Positions 1 to 6,905 of a stretch of DNA of 12,513 bases are shown here, piece by piece. The DNA comes from a bacterium. Its GTDB lineage: Bacteria; Babelota; Babeliae; Babelales; RVW-14. The position numbers and the translations under genes were made by a program. Location of the stretch: NCBI GenBank assembly GCA_023249935.1, contig JAHFBQ010000044.1, forward strand, positions 1-12,513, read 5' to 3'. The notes beneath the pieces were generated by a model, which made no database searches, was not told where the DNA came from, and saw only the letters and a program-made list of their open reading frames with translations. How positions within the stretch are numbered: position 1 is the first letter of the stretch; every line of letters begins with the position of its first letter.

Positions 1-833
1 AGGGGGTTTCTTTTCGTATTAAGGGGTAAATCTAATTCGGCCTTGACGGCTTGTACGAAGCAGCAAAAAGCTTGAATATGAGTGTTCGTTGCAGAATTAT
101 CCTCAGTTACCCCGTAGGCATAAATCAATTTCTTTGATCGGCGTAATAGAACATCTGCCATAACATCATCGACTTGAGCTTCTAGGGCGCGTCGTTCGAG
201 CTCAGAGTTAATGCCATTTTTGCGCAACCACGGGTATGTATAGGCGCCACCAAAATATATGTAAGTTTGTTGTGGTGAGGACGCGTATTTTAATTGTGCA
301 TTAGGTTGAAGTTGAGGGTCCCATGACGGTGGTCTATAGGTAAAGGTAAAGGGAGGGCAGGTACAGGAGCCCTTAATACAGCAATGAACTTGATCTTGCC
401 TGTTTCTTGCTCGACAGCGCAGTTCCTCTGTCAAAATTGCAGATTCCTCGTTCACAGCTTCTTCTTCTGTTAGTCCTTCTTGCGAGGCACCCATGACAAA
501 AATTTTGACGACGCTTACAACTTCTGGCTTATTATCATCATCAAAATTGATGGCAATAAACAAGCGACCTAATCTTAAAGATCGCTTAATTGCACGAGTG
601 CGAAAGGGTTCTGGTAGAAGAATAAGGCCTGGTTCGCAATCTTTATAGGCTCGTGTGTATAGTTTTCTAATGGCGTCTAAATCGTCCATTACTGCTCGCC
701 TGAATTCAATCCTATCAAGATTGACGTAGCGATGTCGGGGATCTGCGGCGGCACATTGGGAATCTGTGTGCATTGCGGCACACTGTGTAGTAAGAAGTAG
801 TATACTATAAAGTAATCTAAACCATATGCTCAT
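1..833 (-). CDS. Exported GNAT-family N-acetyltransferase-like protein, 3' end outside the window
   Basis: The reading frame opens with ATG at 833-831 and stays open for 277 codons to the left edge, so the C-terminus is missing. Residues 1-20 are a hydrophobic Sec-type signal (WFRLLYSILLLTTQCAA), not a canonical lipobox. A GNAT-like fold follows: strand/helix FRRAVMDDLDAIRKLY (44-59), strands GRLFIAI (89-95) and PEVVSVVKIFVMG (103-115), then TYIYFGGAYTYPWLRKNG (190-207) and NSELERRAL. The acetyl-CoA loop reads R204-K-N-G207-I-N209, so the second glycine of the usual R/Q-x-x-G-x-G/A is Asn. A final strand KKLIYAYGVTEDN (234-246) matches beta-5. Between the third and fourth strands lies an insertion of about 75 residues, acidic then cysteine-rich (C140, C151, C152, C157, C159). 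AAAAGG lies about 9 bases before the ATG. The acceptor substrate is unknown. The GNAT call rests on motif pattern only. Confidence 0.72.
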   Translation of the reverse strand, partial: MSIWFRLLYSILLLTTQCAAMHTDSQCAAADPRHRYVNLDRIEFRRAVMDDLDAIRKLYTRAYKDCEPGLILLPEPFRTRAIKRSLRLGRLFIAINFDDDNKPEVVSVVKIFVMGASQEGLTEEEAVNEESAILTEELRCRARNRQDQVHCCIKGSCTCPPFTFTYRPPSWDPQLQPNAQLKYASSPQQTYIYFGGAYTYPWLRKNGINSELERRALEAQVDDVMADVLLRRSKKLIYAYGVTEDNSATNTHIQAFCCFVQAVKAELDLPLNTKRNP

Positions 834-856
834 AGGGCGAAACCTTTTTTCCCGAG

Positions 857-885
857 ATTCTAGTACAAATGAACGAAGATGAAAA
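857..885 (-). promoter_or_regulatory. Candidate sigma70-type promoter of the GNAT-like gene
   Basis: On the minus strand TTTTCA (885-880) is followed by a 17-base spacer and TAGAAT (862-857). The -10 matches 5 of 6 consensus bases and the -35 4 of 6. A transcript would start near 850, about 17 bases before the start codon at 833. It lies in the 100-base gap behind the upstream gene's stop, where no convincing terminator hairpin is visible. Confidence 0.4.
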
Positions 886-933
886 GATAAAAATAATAAT
901 AGTTTTATTTGGTAATTAGAGGGTTTTTTGCAT

Positions 934-1935
934 TTATACCACAATTATTGAACGGAGTAATGCTAGCTCAACAGGATTAATAGTCAAATTTTGTCTTGTT
1001 GCGGCAGAAATGTTGATTTTTACGTGGTTATCGGTGACGCGACCTATTTCTGGTAGTTGCGAAATAGTCTTATTTAAAAATTGCGCAACAATATATCCAG
1101 CTTCTAGTCCAGATGCTTCCTCAAAGATACCAAAACTAAGGCCAGCACCTCGGTCTGCAGAGTCTAAATCATGTGTAATCAAAAGTTTTCCATGCTGGTC
1201 ACATAATTTTGCTAACGCATCAAGTCCGCTTGCTACAGAATTATCCTTTAAAATGATAACAGCATCATGCTTTGTTATGAGGTTTTTTGTTTTTTGTGCT
1301 ATTTCGCTTGTTTGAAAAATTTCTAAGGGTGTTAACTCGATGCTGTGTGTGTGTAATGCTGATTCAAGCTCTATGCGTTCTTGCTCTAGAGAGCTGCTTT
1401 CAGTTGGGTTGTAGACCAGCAAGAGAGAGCGAATGTTTGGTGCAAGATGATGTAATATTTCACTAGTAAACGTATAGTCAGGCTTATCAGAGATACCGGT
1501 TAATTCTTGTGGATGATAGGCAAGGTCTGCGGTTTGAGGGGATGTTACGGCCGCAAAAACCAGTGGGATGGAACTGCCTCGTTTTTTGAGTAATTCTCGT
1601 GCGATTTGAGTTGGCTGAGATGCAATAGTAACAATGGCATCAGGTTTTGCATTCACTGCCTCTTGTACCTGTGCCAAGAGTAGTGTCTGTTTACCGTTGG
1701 CATTCATAACAGAAATATTAGCAGCCGGGATATCCTTTTTTATGCTCGTAATAATGCCCTGTTCTATTTTTTCAAGGCTTGGGTGGATGGCAGGGCTTAT
1801 GATGACTATGTTTTTACTTGGGCCCTTGGCCGTAGTTAAAGCTTGATTTTTATGCACTGGTTGGCTGATATTAAAAATATAGATGGCGCCTACGGCATTA
1901 AGAATTAGGCTAAAAGGAAACAAAAATCTCTTCAT
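934..1935 (-). CDS. ABC-transporter substrate-binding protein, TrpX/PF04392 type
   Basis: A 333-residue periplasmic-binding-protein-fold protein. The N-terminus MKRFLFPFSLILNAVGAIYI is a signal peptide or membrane anchor. Family hallmarks are in order: IVIISPAIHPSLEKIEQGI (43-61), DAIVTIASQPTQIARELL (99-115), IPLVFAAVTSPQTADL (123-138), ELTGISDKP (144-152), LLLVYNPTESSS (171-182) and, near the C-terminus, GIFEEASGLEAGYIVAQFL. This matches the PF04392 family, which includes the streptococcal tryptophan-uptake protein TrpX; the ligand cannot be read from sequence. AAAGG sits 6 bases before the ATG. The permease and ATPase genes that normally accompany it are not adjacent: the next same-strand gene is a GNAT-like protein and the upstream neighbour is divergent. 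It is therefore an orphan here and may use distant partners or act as a secreted binding protein. Confidence 0.85.
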   Translation of the reverse strand: MKRFLFPFSLILNAVGAIYIFNISQPVHKNQALTTAKGPSKNIVIISPAIHPSLEKIEQGIITSIKKDIPAANISVMNANGKQTLLLAQVQEAVNAKPDAIVTIASQPTQIARELLKKRGSSIPLVFAAVTSPQTADLAYHPQELTGISDKPDYTFTSEILHHLAPNIRSLLLVYNPTESSSLEQERIELESALHTHSIELTPLEIFQTSEIAQKTKNLITKHDAVIILKDNSVASGLDALAKLCDQHGKLLITHDLDSADRGAGLSFGIFEEASGLEAGYIVAQFLNKTISQLPEIGRVTDNHVKINISAATRQNLTINPVELALLRSIIVV

Positions 1936-2297
1936 AATTAACCTTTAATGAAAATGTGATCTAATCAAAATATTGTAATGTAAAAAGTTAAAGGGTTTTT
2001 TGAGGAAAAATTTATGAGGCGCCTAGCGCCAAGCTTTTGTAAACTTTATGGATTTGTCGTGTCCCAAAATTTGGGGTGGAGCGGAAAAAATTATGAGAAA
2101 AGAATTCAACACGGTAAAACTCCACAAAAACGTACGTAACTCACCGCCCTCACGAGAGGAATACAATGGGCTCTATATTAGAGGAAAGTCGTCCCAAACG
2201 CAAATACCAATTTTGACCTAAGCGACGAATATATAGTTTTTTTTCTTGGTCAGAGCATAAGATCCCCGTATGGTGGCCAGTTAAAGAAGGGGAAAAA
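1936..2297. other. Gene-poor intergenic stretch with several short inverted repeats
   Basis: This 362-base gap separates two divergent genes. Visible structures are GGCGC-CTA-GCGCC (2018-2030), the near-palindrome CCCAAA-A-TTTGGG (2062-2074), GTGGAG near 2075-2080 matched by CTCCAC about 40 bases later, CCTC-ACGA-GAGG near 2149-2160, CTCTA-TAT-TAGAG near 2173-2185, and a run of eight T near 2238. None makes a convincing terminator. A 42-codon open frame starting with ATG near 2092 (MRKEFNTVKLHKNVRNSPPS at its N-terminus) lacks a well-placed ribosome site and has no recognisable homology. Promoters for the flanking genes should lie here, but I could not assign good boxes. It may hold a small structured RNA or a relic. 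Confidence 0.4.
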
Positions 2298-3161
2298 ATG
2301 AAAACAATGTTGCGCGTTGTAATAGGTGGGGTTTTGGTTCTGGCAAGTGCAAATAATTATGGCATGGATAGATTAAAAAAGGGAATAGGGGACATTGTTG
2401 CTGCCGGATGGGCATTTTGGTTTGTGCAGGGATTGCTTATTCCGGGTAATACTGTGCCGGGGGTACCTGCTCGTGTTGATCAAAGTCCAGCAGTGGTGAG
2501 CAAAGTTGTTTCTGCAGATTGTACTTGTATTTCGTTTATAGGTCCTGGCATTGTAACCGCTGAAGAGCTAGTGTCTCTTAGAGATGTAAAAACGCTTATG
2601 CTTTCAAGGTGCCAGCTCAAGGGTGGTATTCCCTCAATAAAGGGGCTAGAAGAATTCGAGCTATTTTCAGTAAGTTTTGATGATACAGATGCTGAATTTG
2701 CGGCATTAGAAGTATTGCCAACGGATCTTAAGAAATTGGCGATTATTCAAAGTGGTGTGCTTGTGGTTCCTGATGAAGTTGCTTCTATGAAAGGTCTTAA
2801 TACTCTTGATTTAAGTAAAAATATAGGTTTGCAGATTAATGATAATGCTTTTCCAGCCTGTCTTGATTGTTTAATTTTAGATGGTTGTGGTTTTGCTCAG
2901 GTACCCAAAGCTATTGCGGAATTGCCTCGATTGAAGAGACTTTCACTTAGAGGTAATGCCTATAATCTTGTAGTGAATGTGACTGACCTGCCTGCGTCTC
3001 TTCAGGTTCTGCGTGTAGATTCCCTCCGTCAGTTTGGAAAAGATATTATTCTTAATCCAATTCTGCGACGGGACAAAGATGGCTTTTTCTACATAGCTCT
3101 AGAGGGACGCGTTAAGATCTATGTAACAGAGCGGCATTTTATTCCCGATGAAGAAGAATAA
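2298..3161 (+). CDS. Exported leucine-rich-repeat protein
   Basis: A 287-residue protein with a signal peptide (MKTMLRVVIGGVLVLASANN), a second hydrophobic stretch (GDIVAAGWAFWFVQGLLIP, 31-49), then about six irregular leucine-rich repeats from about 97 to 240. Examples are VKTLMLSRCQLKGGIPS, LKKLAIIQSGVLVVPDEV, LNTLDLSKN, LDCLILDGCGFAQVPKAI and LKRLSLRGNAYN. The tail ends in an acidic PDEEE. LRR domains bind proteins, and in host-associated bacteria such proteins are often surface-exposed or delivered to the host; that role is inference here. AAGAAGGGG lies 5-6 bases upstream of the ATG, a good ribosome site. A peptidase-E-like gene starts 16 bases after its stop, so the two are probably cotranscribed. 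Confidence 0.8.
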   Translation: MKTMLRVVIGGVLVLASANNYGMDRLKKGIGDIVAAGWAFWFVQGLLIPGNTVPGVPARVDQSPAVVSKVVSADCTCISFIGPGIVTAEELVSLRDVKTLMLSRCQLKGGIPSIKGLEEFELFSVSFDDTDAEFAALEVLPTDLKKLAIIQSGVLVVPDEVASMKGLNTLDLSKNIGLQINDNAFPACLDCLILDGCGFAQVPKAIAELPRLKRLSLRGNAYNLVVNVTDLPASLQVLRVDSLRQFGKDIILNPILRRDKDGFFYIALEGRVKIYVTERHFIPDEEE

Positions 3162-3177
3162 TTAAAGGTATTAAATT

Positions 3178-3939
3178 GTGAAAAAGAGCATCATTGCGAT
3201 CGGTGGCGGTGATATTCGAAAAAAAACTACTGCTGTCATTGACGAAGAGATCATCAAATTAACTGGTAAGTCAAAGCCTAACCTGTTATTTATCCCAACA
3301 GCATCAAGTGATGACGAGGTTTACTGGCAGCACATCAATAACTATTTCGCTGGTCACTGGCTATGTAAAACCGATGTGCTGTTTTTGATCAAAGAAACGC
3401 CATCAAAAGCCGAGATTGAAAAGAAAATAGCAAGGGCAGATATTATTTATGTTGGCGGCGGCAATACCTTAAAAATGATGAGGCGCTGGCGCTTTCTCGG
3501 TGTTGATCGATTGCTTAAGCAGGCTTACAACAATGGTACGGTGATGTGTGGTGTGAGTGCTGGATCTATCTGTTGGTTTGAGTTTGGTCATAGTGATTCA
3601 ATGTCATCGTATGATCCAGATAACTGGGAATATATAAAAGTGTGTGGTCTTGGTCTTGTTCAAGGGATTCATTGCCCGCATTACGATAGCGAAACACTTG
3701 GTGTGCCTCGTAGAAAACACTTTCAATCCATGATGCAAAAAAATGGCGAGATGGGCATTGCGATTGACGACAACTGCGCACTTGAGATCATTGATGGTAC
3801 CCATTTTAGAGTGCTGTCATCCCGATCTGGTGCGGGCGCTTATCGCGTCTATAAGAAGGATGGGATAGTCATGGAAGATAAAATTGAGCAGAAAAAGTCG
3901 CTGGCGCCATTGAAAGATTTGTATCGTATTTTACGCTAA
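3178..3939 (+). CDS. Peptidase E-like hydrolase (peptidase family S51)
   Basis: A 253-residue cytosolic protein with no signal sequence. The start is GTG at 3178, preceded by AAAGG at about 10 bases; MKKSIIAIGGG is a typical family N-terminus. Conserved features are NLLFIPTASSD (35-45), ADIIYVGGGNTLKMM (87-101), the nucleophile elbow GVSAGS (125-130) with Ser127, and the histidine segment HCPHYD (165-170) with probable catalytic His168. In this family (PepE-type alpha-aspartyl dipeptidase and relatives such as cyanophycinase) Ser and His form the active site of a class-I-glutamine-amidotransferase-like fold. Length is close to that of YgaJ-type homologues. The true substrate is uncertain; aspartyl dipeptides are the default guess. 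It follows the LRR gene by 16 bases and converges on the 4120-4794 gene. Confidence 0.87.
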   Translation: MKKSIIAIGGGDIRKKTTAVIDEEIIKLTGKSKPNLLFIPTASSDDEVYWQHINNYFAGHWLCKTDVLFLIKETPSKAEIEKKIARADIIYVGGGNTLKMMRRWRFLGVDRLLKQAYNNGTVMCGVSAGSICWFEFGHSDSMSSYDPDNWEYIKVCGLGLVQGIHCPHYDSETLGVPRRKHFQSMMQKNGEMGIAIDDNCALEIIDGTHFRVLSSRSGAGAYRVYKKDGIVMEDKIEQKKSLAPLKDLYRILR

Positions 3940-3962
3940 GAAAATATCTAACGATTTTCAGG

Positions 3963-3992
3963 AAGGAGTACAATAAACACATTGTACTCCTT
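3963..3992. terminator. Perfect 12-bp hairpin between convergent genes, possible bidirectional terminator
   Basis: AAGGAGTACAAT (3963-3974) and ATTGTACTCCTT (3981-3992) are exact reverse complements with a 6-base loop (AAACAC). It lies 23 bases after the stop of the peptidase gene and beyond the 3' end of the opposing operon, the usual place for a shared terminator. Neither side has an immediate T-run, so a classical intrinsic terminator is not proven. It could instead be a transcript-stabilising stem or a repeat-type element. Confidence 0.5.
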
Positions 3993-4045
3993 GAGCAAAG
4001 GGAAGATGCGGTTGCTATAATTCCTAGGTATCTTTTGCATTCTTG

Positions 4046-4120
4046 CTATTCGGCGGAGGATTGGTCAAGGGCGGCGCCATCTTCTAGAATAAAGCGGCTT
4101 TCAGCACCATCAATCACCAT
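4046..4120 (-). CDS. Possible 24-residue peptide translationally coupled to the upstream gene
   Basis: The stop of the deoxyribosyltransferase gene (TAA, 4122-4120) overlaps an ATG (4120-4118) as TAATG. A 24-codon frame follows and ends with TAG at 4048-4046. The peptide begins MVIDGAESRFILEDG and ends DQSSAE. Stop-start overlaps of this kind often allow reinitiation, so translation is plausible without its own ribosome site. I recognise no family. It could equally be a chance frame or the remnant of a longer downstream gene. It sits between the operon's last recognised gene and the hairpin at 3963-3992. Confidence 0.25.
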   Translation of the reverse strand: MVIDGAESRFILEDGAALDQSSAE

Positions 4121-4794
4121 TAGCTTTCTGCTTGCGGGTGAAAGAACTGGGTGCTGGGTCTTGCTGTTGGTGTTTTGGTATAAAGACCTTTTTCGATCTT
4201 GGTAGAGATAATTTCATGTAAGAGCTGCTTAGAAATCAGGTCTTTCAACCCCGATCCGCATAATTTAATTACCTGTTCATGGGCAGCAAGAATTTCTTCA
4301 TGTGAAGATAGTAATGATTTTTCTTGTGCAACTTTTTTAAAAGCATTGATCGTTGATTGCGCCATGGTTCTATGCATTTCGTGCAAGCCAAGACTGTTGT
4401 ACATGGTTAGAGCAGGATGTTTGAGTATGGCGCAGCGAGGGAAGCCAAGTGCCATAAGATTCCAATCTTCACCAAAAACATGACCGCCATTTCTGTTATC
4501 GGTTCGTAGCAATACAGCAGGAATATCGAGCATTTTGGCAATCATAAATTCTACGACAGTGCCCGAATCAAGATCAACGCCATCAAAATTGAATAGGACT
4601 AAATCTGCGTTGATAATGCTAAGGATATCCTGGTTGCGGATATCAATGGCAGAATGAAGAGCACACTCCCAATCTTGAGGAAGCATACATTTATATGTTT
4701 CATGTGATAATTCTTCTATCTGTCGAGCGAGCAAGATGTTACCGGTGATATGTTTTTGATCAAATAGGTCTCCAGCGAAATAAATTTTATACAT
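4120..4794 (-). CDS. Nucleoside 2-deoxyribosyltransferase family protein
   Basis: A 224-residue protein. The N-terminal 110 residues match the PF05014 fold: KIYFAGDLFD (3-12), AIDIRNQDILSIINADLVLFNFDG (49-72), DSGTVVEFMIAKMLDIPAVLLRTDNR (76-101). Glu82 in the D-S-G-T-x-x-E motif is the expected catalytic nucleophile, and Asp64 and Asp71 fit the nucleoside-binding positions. Such enzymes move deoxyribose between bases or hydrolyse deoxynucleoside monophosphates, serving nucleotide salvage. The roughly 110-residue C-terminal part is helical-looking and longer than the usual ~150-residue family length, with no motif I know. GGGAG lies 9 bases before the ATG. The gene begins 27 bases after the editing-deacylase stop and is the last recognised gene of the minus-strand operon. 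Confidence 0.82.
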   Translation of the reverse strand: MYKIYFAGDLFDQKHITGNILLARQIEELSHETYKCMLPQDWECALHSAIDIRNQDILSIINADLVLFNFDGVDLDSGTVVEFMIAKMLDIPAVLLRTDNRNGGHVFGEDWNLMALGFPRCAILKHPALTMYNSLGLHEMHRTMAQSTINAFKKVAQEKSLLSSHEEILAAHEQVIKLCGSGLKDLISKQLLHEIISTKIEKGLYTKTPTARPSTQFFHPQAES

Positions 4795-4821
4795 CTCTGA
4801 AATCTCCCTAAGTAATCGAAC

Positions 4822-5325
4822 TTATATTGGAACTGTTCTGAAATCTATAATTCTGACTGGATTGTCGCAAGCCTTTATAAAAGTCAGTAAATCATGCGGG
4901 GTGAGCAGTGTTGTTGCGTCATTGGATAACGGATGTACGCCTATGATCTTATGCTCAAAAATTTGTTCATCAAGAATAATGTTAACAACGTGTCCGGCGT
5001 CATTAATGAGCGCTAGCGGCGTTACTGATCCTGGTAGTACGTCTAGGTGTTTTAAAAGATCCTCTGGTCCGGCAAAGCGCAACTCAGGTGCAGGCAAGAA
5101 TTTAGCCAAAGCTTTGAGCTGAATTTGTGTACTATGCAGCGCGCAGATGAGCAAAAACTGCTTTTTCTTATCTTTGAGAAAAAGGTTTTTAATGGGGCCA
5201 TGCTCAGGAAGCAGTTCTTTTGCCTCGAGTGCTTCATCACAGGTAAAAACTGGTTGATGGCTAAAGGTCTCTGATTTGATGCTAAGCTTCTCAAGCTTTT
5301 TAAATAATAATTCTTTTGTATTCAT
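4822..5325 (-). CDS. ProX/PrdX-type prolyl-tRNA editing deacylase (YbaK-like domain)
   Basis: A 167-residue single-domain protein spanning the full usual length. Hallmarks are HQPVFTCDEA (23-32), GPIKNLFLKDKKK (43-55) with the invariant Lys46, LKALAKFL (70-77), ELRFAGPEDLLKHL (81-94), GSVTPLAL (99-106) and HPLSNDATT (131-139). In this family the freestanding enzyme removes alanine wrongly attached to tRNA(Pro), and the lysine and the GxVTPL/HP loops form the pocket. No signal peptide, so it is cytosolic. Its ATG overlaps the TGA of the HAD reading frame by four bases (ATGA, 5325-5322), so it is translationally coupled to it. This coupling may matter because the HAD frame carries an upstream premature stop. 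INS- or YbaK-type specificity is possible, but the KNLF and HPLSN pattern favours ProX. Confidence 0.88.
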   Translation of the reverse strand: MNTKELLFKKLEKLSIKSETFSHQPVFTCDEALEAKELLPEHGPIKNLFLKDKKKQFLLICALHSTQIQLKALAKFLPAPELRFAGPEDLLKHLDVLPGSVTPLALINDAGHVVNIILDEQIFEHKIIGVHPLSNDATTLLTPHDLLTFIKACDNPVRIIDFRTVPI

Positions 5326-5753
5326 GGTGTGTCCGTTGCATTGGTCCTGTGTTGGTTCAGATCGCTCAACGCTGGGAGTAATTCCGTCGGGTGAGTGACA
5401 ATCTTATCTGGTTTAAGGGTAAGCAGCGCCTCGTGAGAATTAAATCCCCACGTTACGGCAATGACATGAATACCTGATTTTTGTGCTGCCTCAACATCTC
5501 GTACTTCATCCCCTATAAAAACAACTTCTCGCTGATTCAAGTCAAATTTACTCAGAAAGCGATCGATAATGCGGTGCTTGCCAAACAAGCTTGAACCCGT
5601 GTGAATCACTTCAAAAACATCTACGTCGTGGTGTTTAAGAAATCGACGTATGTTTTCTTCCCCATTAGATGACACAATGCCTAGGCGATACCCCTTGCTT
5701 TTTAATGTGTGTAGAACGGTATGTATTCCATCTATTAATGGGATTTCAAGCAT
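5322..5753 (-). CDS. HAD hydrolase, C-terminal fragment downstream of an in-frame stop
   Basis: This 143-residue frame carries HAD motifs II-IV: IVSSN (26-30), FGKHR with Lys59, and VVFIGDEVRDVEAA (77-90) with Asp82 and Asp86. The late strand HVIAVTWGFNSHEALL follows, typical of phosphoglycolate-phosphatase-like members. It lacks motif I, which is in the frame just upstream (5757-6086). The two frames are in phase and separated only by TAA CAC, so this is the back half of one gene of about 254 codons. The ATG at 5753 lacks a clear ribosome site, so expression would need readthrough or reinitiation. Alone it should be inactive. Its TGA overlaps the ATG of the editing-deacylase gene. Confidence 0.85.
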   Translation of the reverse strand: MLEIPLIDGIHTVLHTLKSKGYRLGIVSSNGEENIRRFLKHHDVDVFEVIHTGSSLFGKHRIIDRFLSKFDLNQREVVFIGDEVRDVEAAQKSGIHVIAVTWGFNSHEALLTLKPDKIVTHPTELLPALSDLNQHRTNATDTP

Positions 5754-5756
5754 GTG

Positions 5757-6086
5757 TTATTGTACCATTGAGAGTATTTTTTTATGAAAAAATAGTAGGC
5801 GATACCAAGGAATTTTTAAATGTTTGGTGATGATGTCTTTCATTGACATGTGCATGATTTTAGAGCGCTGCTCGGCGGTTATTTTGGCAAAGCCATATTC
5901 ATCTGAAAGTTTATTGCACAAAGTAACTGCGGTATCAAACGAATCTGCAATGGTGCCGTCGAAATCAAATAAAATGAAAGAGATGGGAGTGTCAGAGTTG
6001 TGATTTCGGGGTTTGTCTTTGCCGCAATAGCTCCATAGTAAGACACCTGCGCATACGAGTATGAGAGAGCCATAAAATATTTTCAT
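5757..6086 (-). CDS. HAD hydrolase, N-terminal fragment with export signal, truncated by TAA
   Basis: The 109-residue product has a hydrophobic N-terminus (MKIFYGSLILVCAGVLLWSYC), a short linker, then HAD motif I FILFDFDGTIADS (37-49) with nucleophile Asp41 and acid Asp43, and the start of the helical cap. It ends KKILSMVQ at TAA 5759-5757. Downstream, in the same phase, the protein continues HMLEIPLIDGIHTVLHTLK, exactly what a HAD protein should show between cap and motif II, so no residues appear to be missing. I read it as a single gene interrupted by one nonsense codon, not two natural genes. Its ATG overlaps the TGA of the upstream methyltransferase (6086-6083). The signal sequence is unusual for this family. 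A sequencing error is an alternative. Confidence 0.82.
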   Translation of the reverse strand: MKIFYGSLILVCAGVLLWSYCGKDKPRNHNSDTPISFILFDFDGTIADSFDTAVTLCNKLSDEYGFAKITAEQRSKIMHMSMKDIITKHLKIPWYRLLFFHKKILSMVQ

Positions 6087-6901
6087 GACAAATTTATCTC
6101 TTTTATTGCATGTGTGTAATGAACATTGAGTATTTCGTGGAAACCATCTGCTTTTAGCAGTGGTATGAGATGTTTTTGGAACGATTTTTTTAATTGCTCA
6201 ATCTGTTCAGTATTAAGCTTTTCAAGCTTTCCTCTTGGTGCATGTGTCCATAAGGAGTTAAAACAGTCATCGAGCGTTGGATAGACATAATCTAATTGGT
6301 CTGAAACAGCTGTAATTGCTGTAAATCCCTGAGCTACTAAAGCATAGGCCAAGTCTTGATGCTTAAAATTGTTGGGAAGAATTTTTACATCCACATTGAA
6401 CCGACTATATGCCGTATAAAAAAATGGGTGCATGGAATTGTGATCAAATGCTCCCCAGGTGGAAATAAAGATTTTTCCGCCAGGTTTTAATACCCTAAAA
6501 AATTCTTGAACTGCCTTATGTAGATCTGGAAAGAAAAAAACACCAAACCCACAAAAGATGTAATCAAATGAATTGTTGGCAAAGGTTAAATTTTCAGCGT
6601 CCATGCATATCAGATCAATATTAGCATAGAGGGATAGTGCTGTGGCTGTTTCTTTGATCATGTTGGTGCTGATATCAATGCCGACTACATGGCCTTGTGG
6701 TCCAACAATGTCAGCGACTTGCTGTAAAATTGCGCCTCTGCCTGTTGCGACGTCTAATACGCGTGCACCAGTAGGAAGATTTGCTAGGGCGATTAATTTT
6801 TTTGCAAAGTAATCGAAAAAGGTATTGTATTTTTGACCGTATTCTTTTGCCGATCGATCAAAAACTTCACCTATCCAATTCTTGTACCATTGTGTGTTCA
6901 T
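6083..6901 (-). CDS. Class I SAM-dependent methyltransferase (UbiE/Methyltransf_11-like)
   Basis: A 272-residue cytosolic protein. SAM-binding motifs are complete: VLDVATGRGAIL (48-59, the glycine loop), HVVGIDISTNMI (71-82) with Asp76, CMDAENLTFANNSFDYIFC (99-117) with Asp101, and FFRVLKPGGKIFIS (134-147). The C-terminal third (YPTLDDCFNSLW, then a helical region) resembles that of the neighbouring degenerate homologue, so the two look like diverged tandem paralogues. The substrate is unknown; a small molecule is likely from the UbiE-like layout. The ATG follows the upstream stop by 4 bases, and the 3' end overlaps the HAD start as ATGA, so the gene is embedded in the operon. A weak GGAA precedes the start. 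Confidence 0.88.
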   Translation of the reverse strand: MNTQWYKNWIGEVFDRSAKEYGQKYNTFFDYFAKKLIALANLPTGARVLDVATGRGAILQQVADIVGPQGHVVGIDISTNMIKETATALSLYANIDLICMDAENLTFANNSFDYIFCGFGVFFFPDLHKAVQEFFRVLKPGGKIFISTWGAFDHNSMHPFFYTAYSRFNVDVKILPNNFKHQDLAYALVAQGFTAITAVSDQLDYVYPTLDDCFNSLWTHAPRGKLEKLNTEQIEQLKKSFQKHLIPLLKADGFHEILNVHYTHAIKEINLS

Positions 6902-6905
6902 TAAA

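Noticed and set aside
1010..1846. Plus-strand frames opposite the substrate-binding protein gene
   Set aside because: They are antisense shadows of a gene with clear family motifs; no ribosome sites and no family resemblance.
1936..2015. Sigma70 promoter for the substrate-binding protein gene (TACAAT near the start)
   Set aside because: A fair -10 is present but no acceptable -35 at 16-18 bases, so not listed as a feature.
2105..2195. Strings resembling RNase P RNA blocks: CACGGTAAAACTCCAC near 2105-2124 and GAGGAAAGTC near 2181-2190
   Set aside because: They occur in the wrong order for RNase P RNA, the ACAGAA...GGCTTA block is not visible, and there is no room for a 300-400-base RNA between the flanking genes.
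2092..2220. Plus-strand 42-codon frame in the 1936-2297 gap as a gene
   Set aside because: No well-spaced ribosome site, no recognisable family, and its overlap with several inverted repeats makes coding use doubtful; mentioned only inside the intergenic entry.
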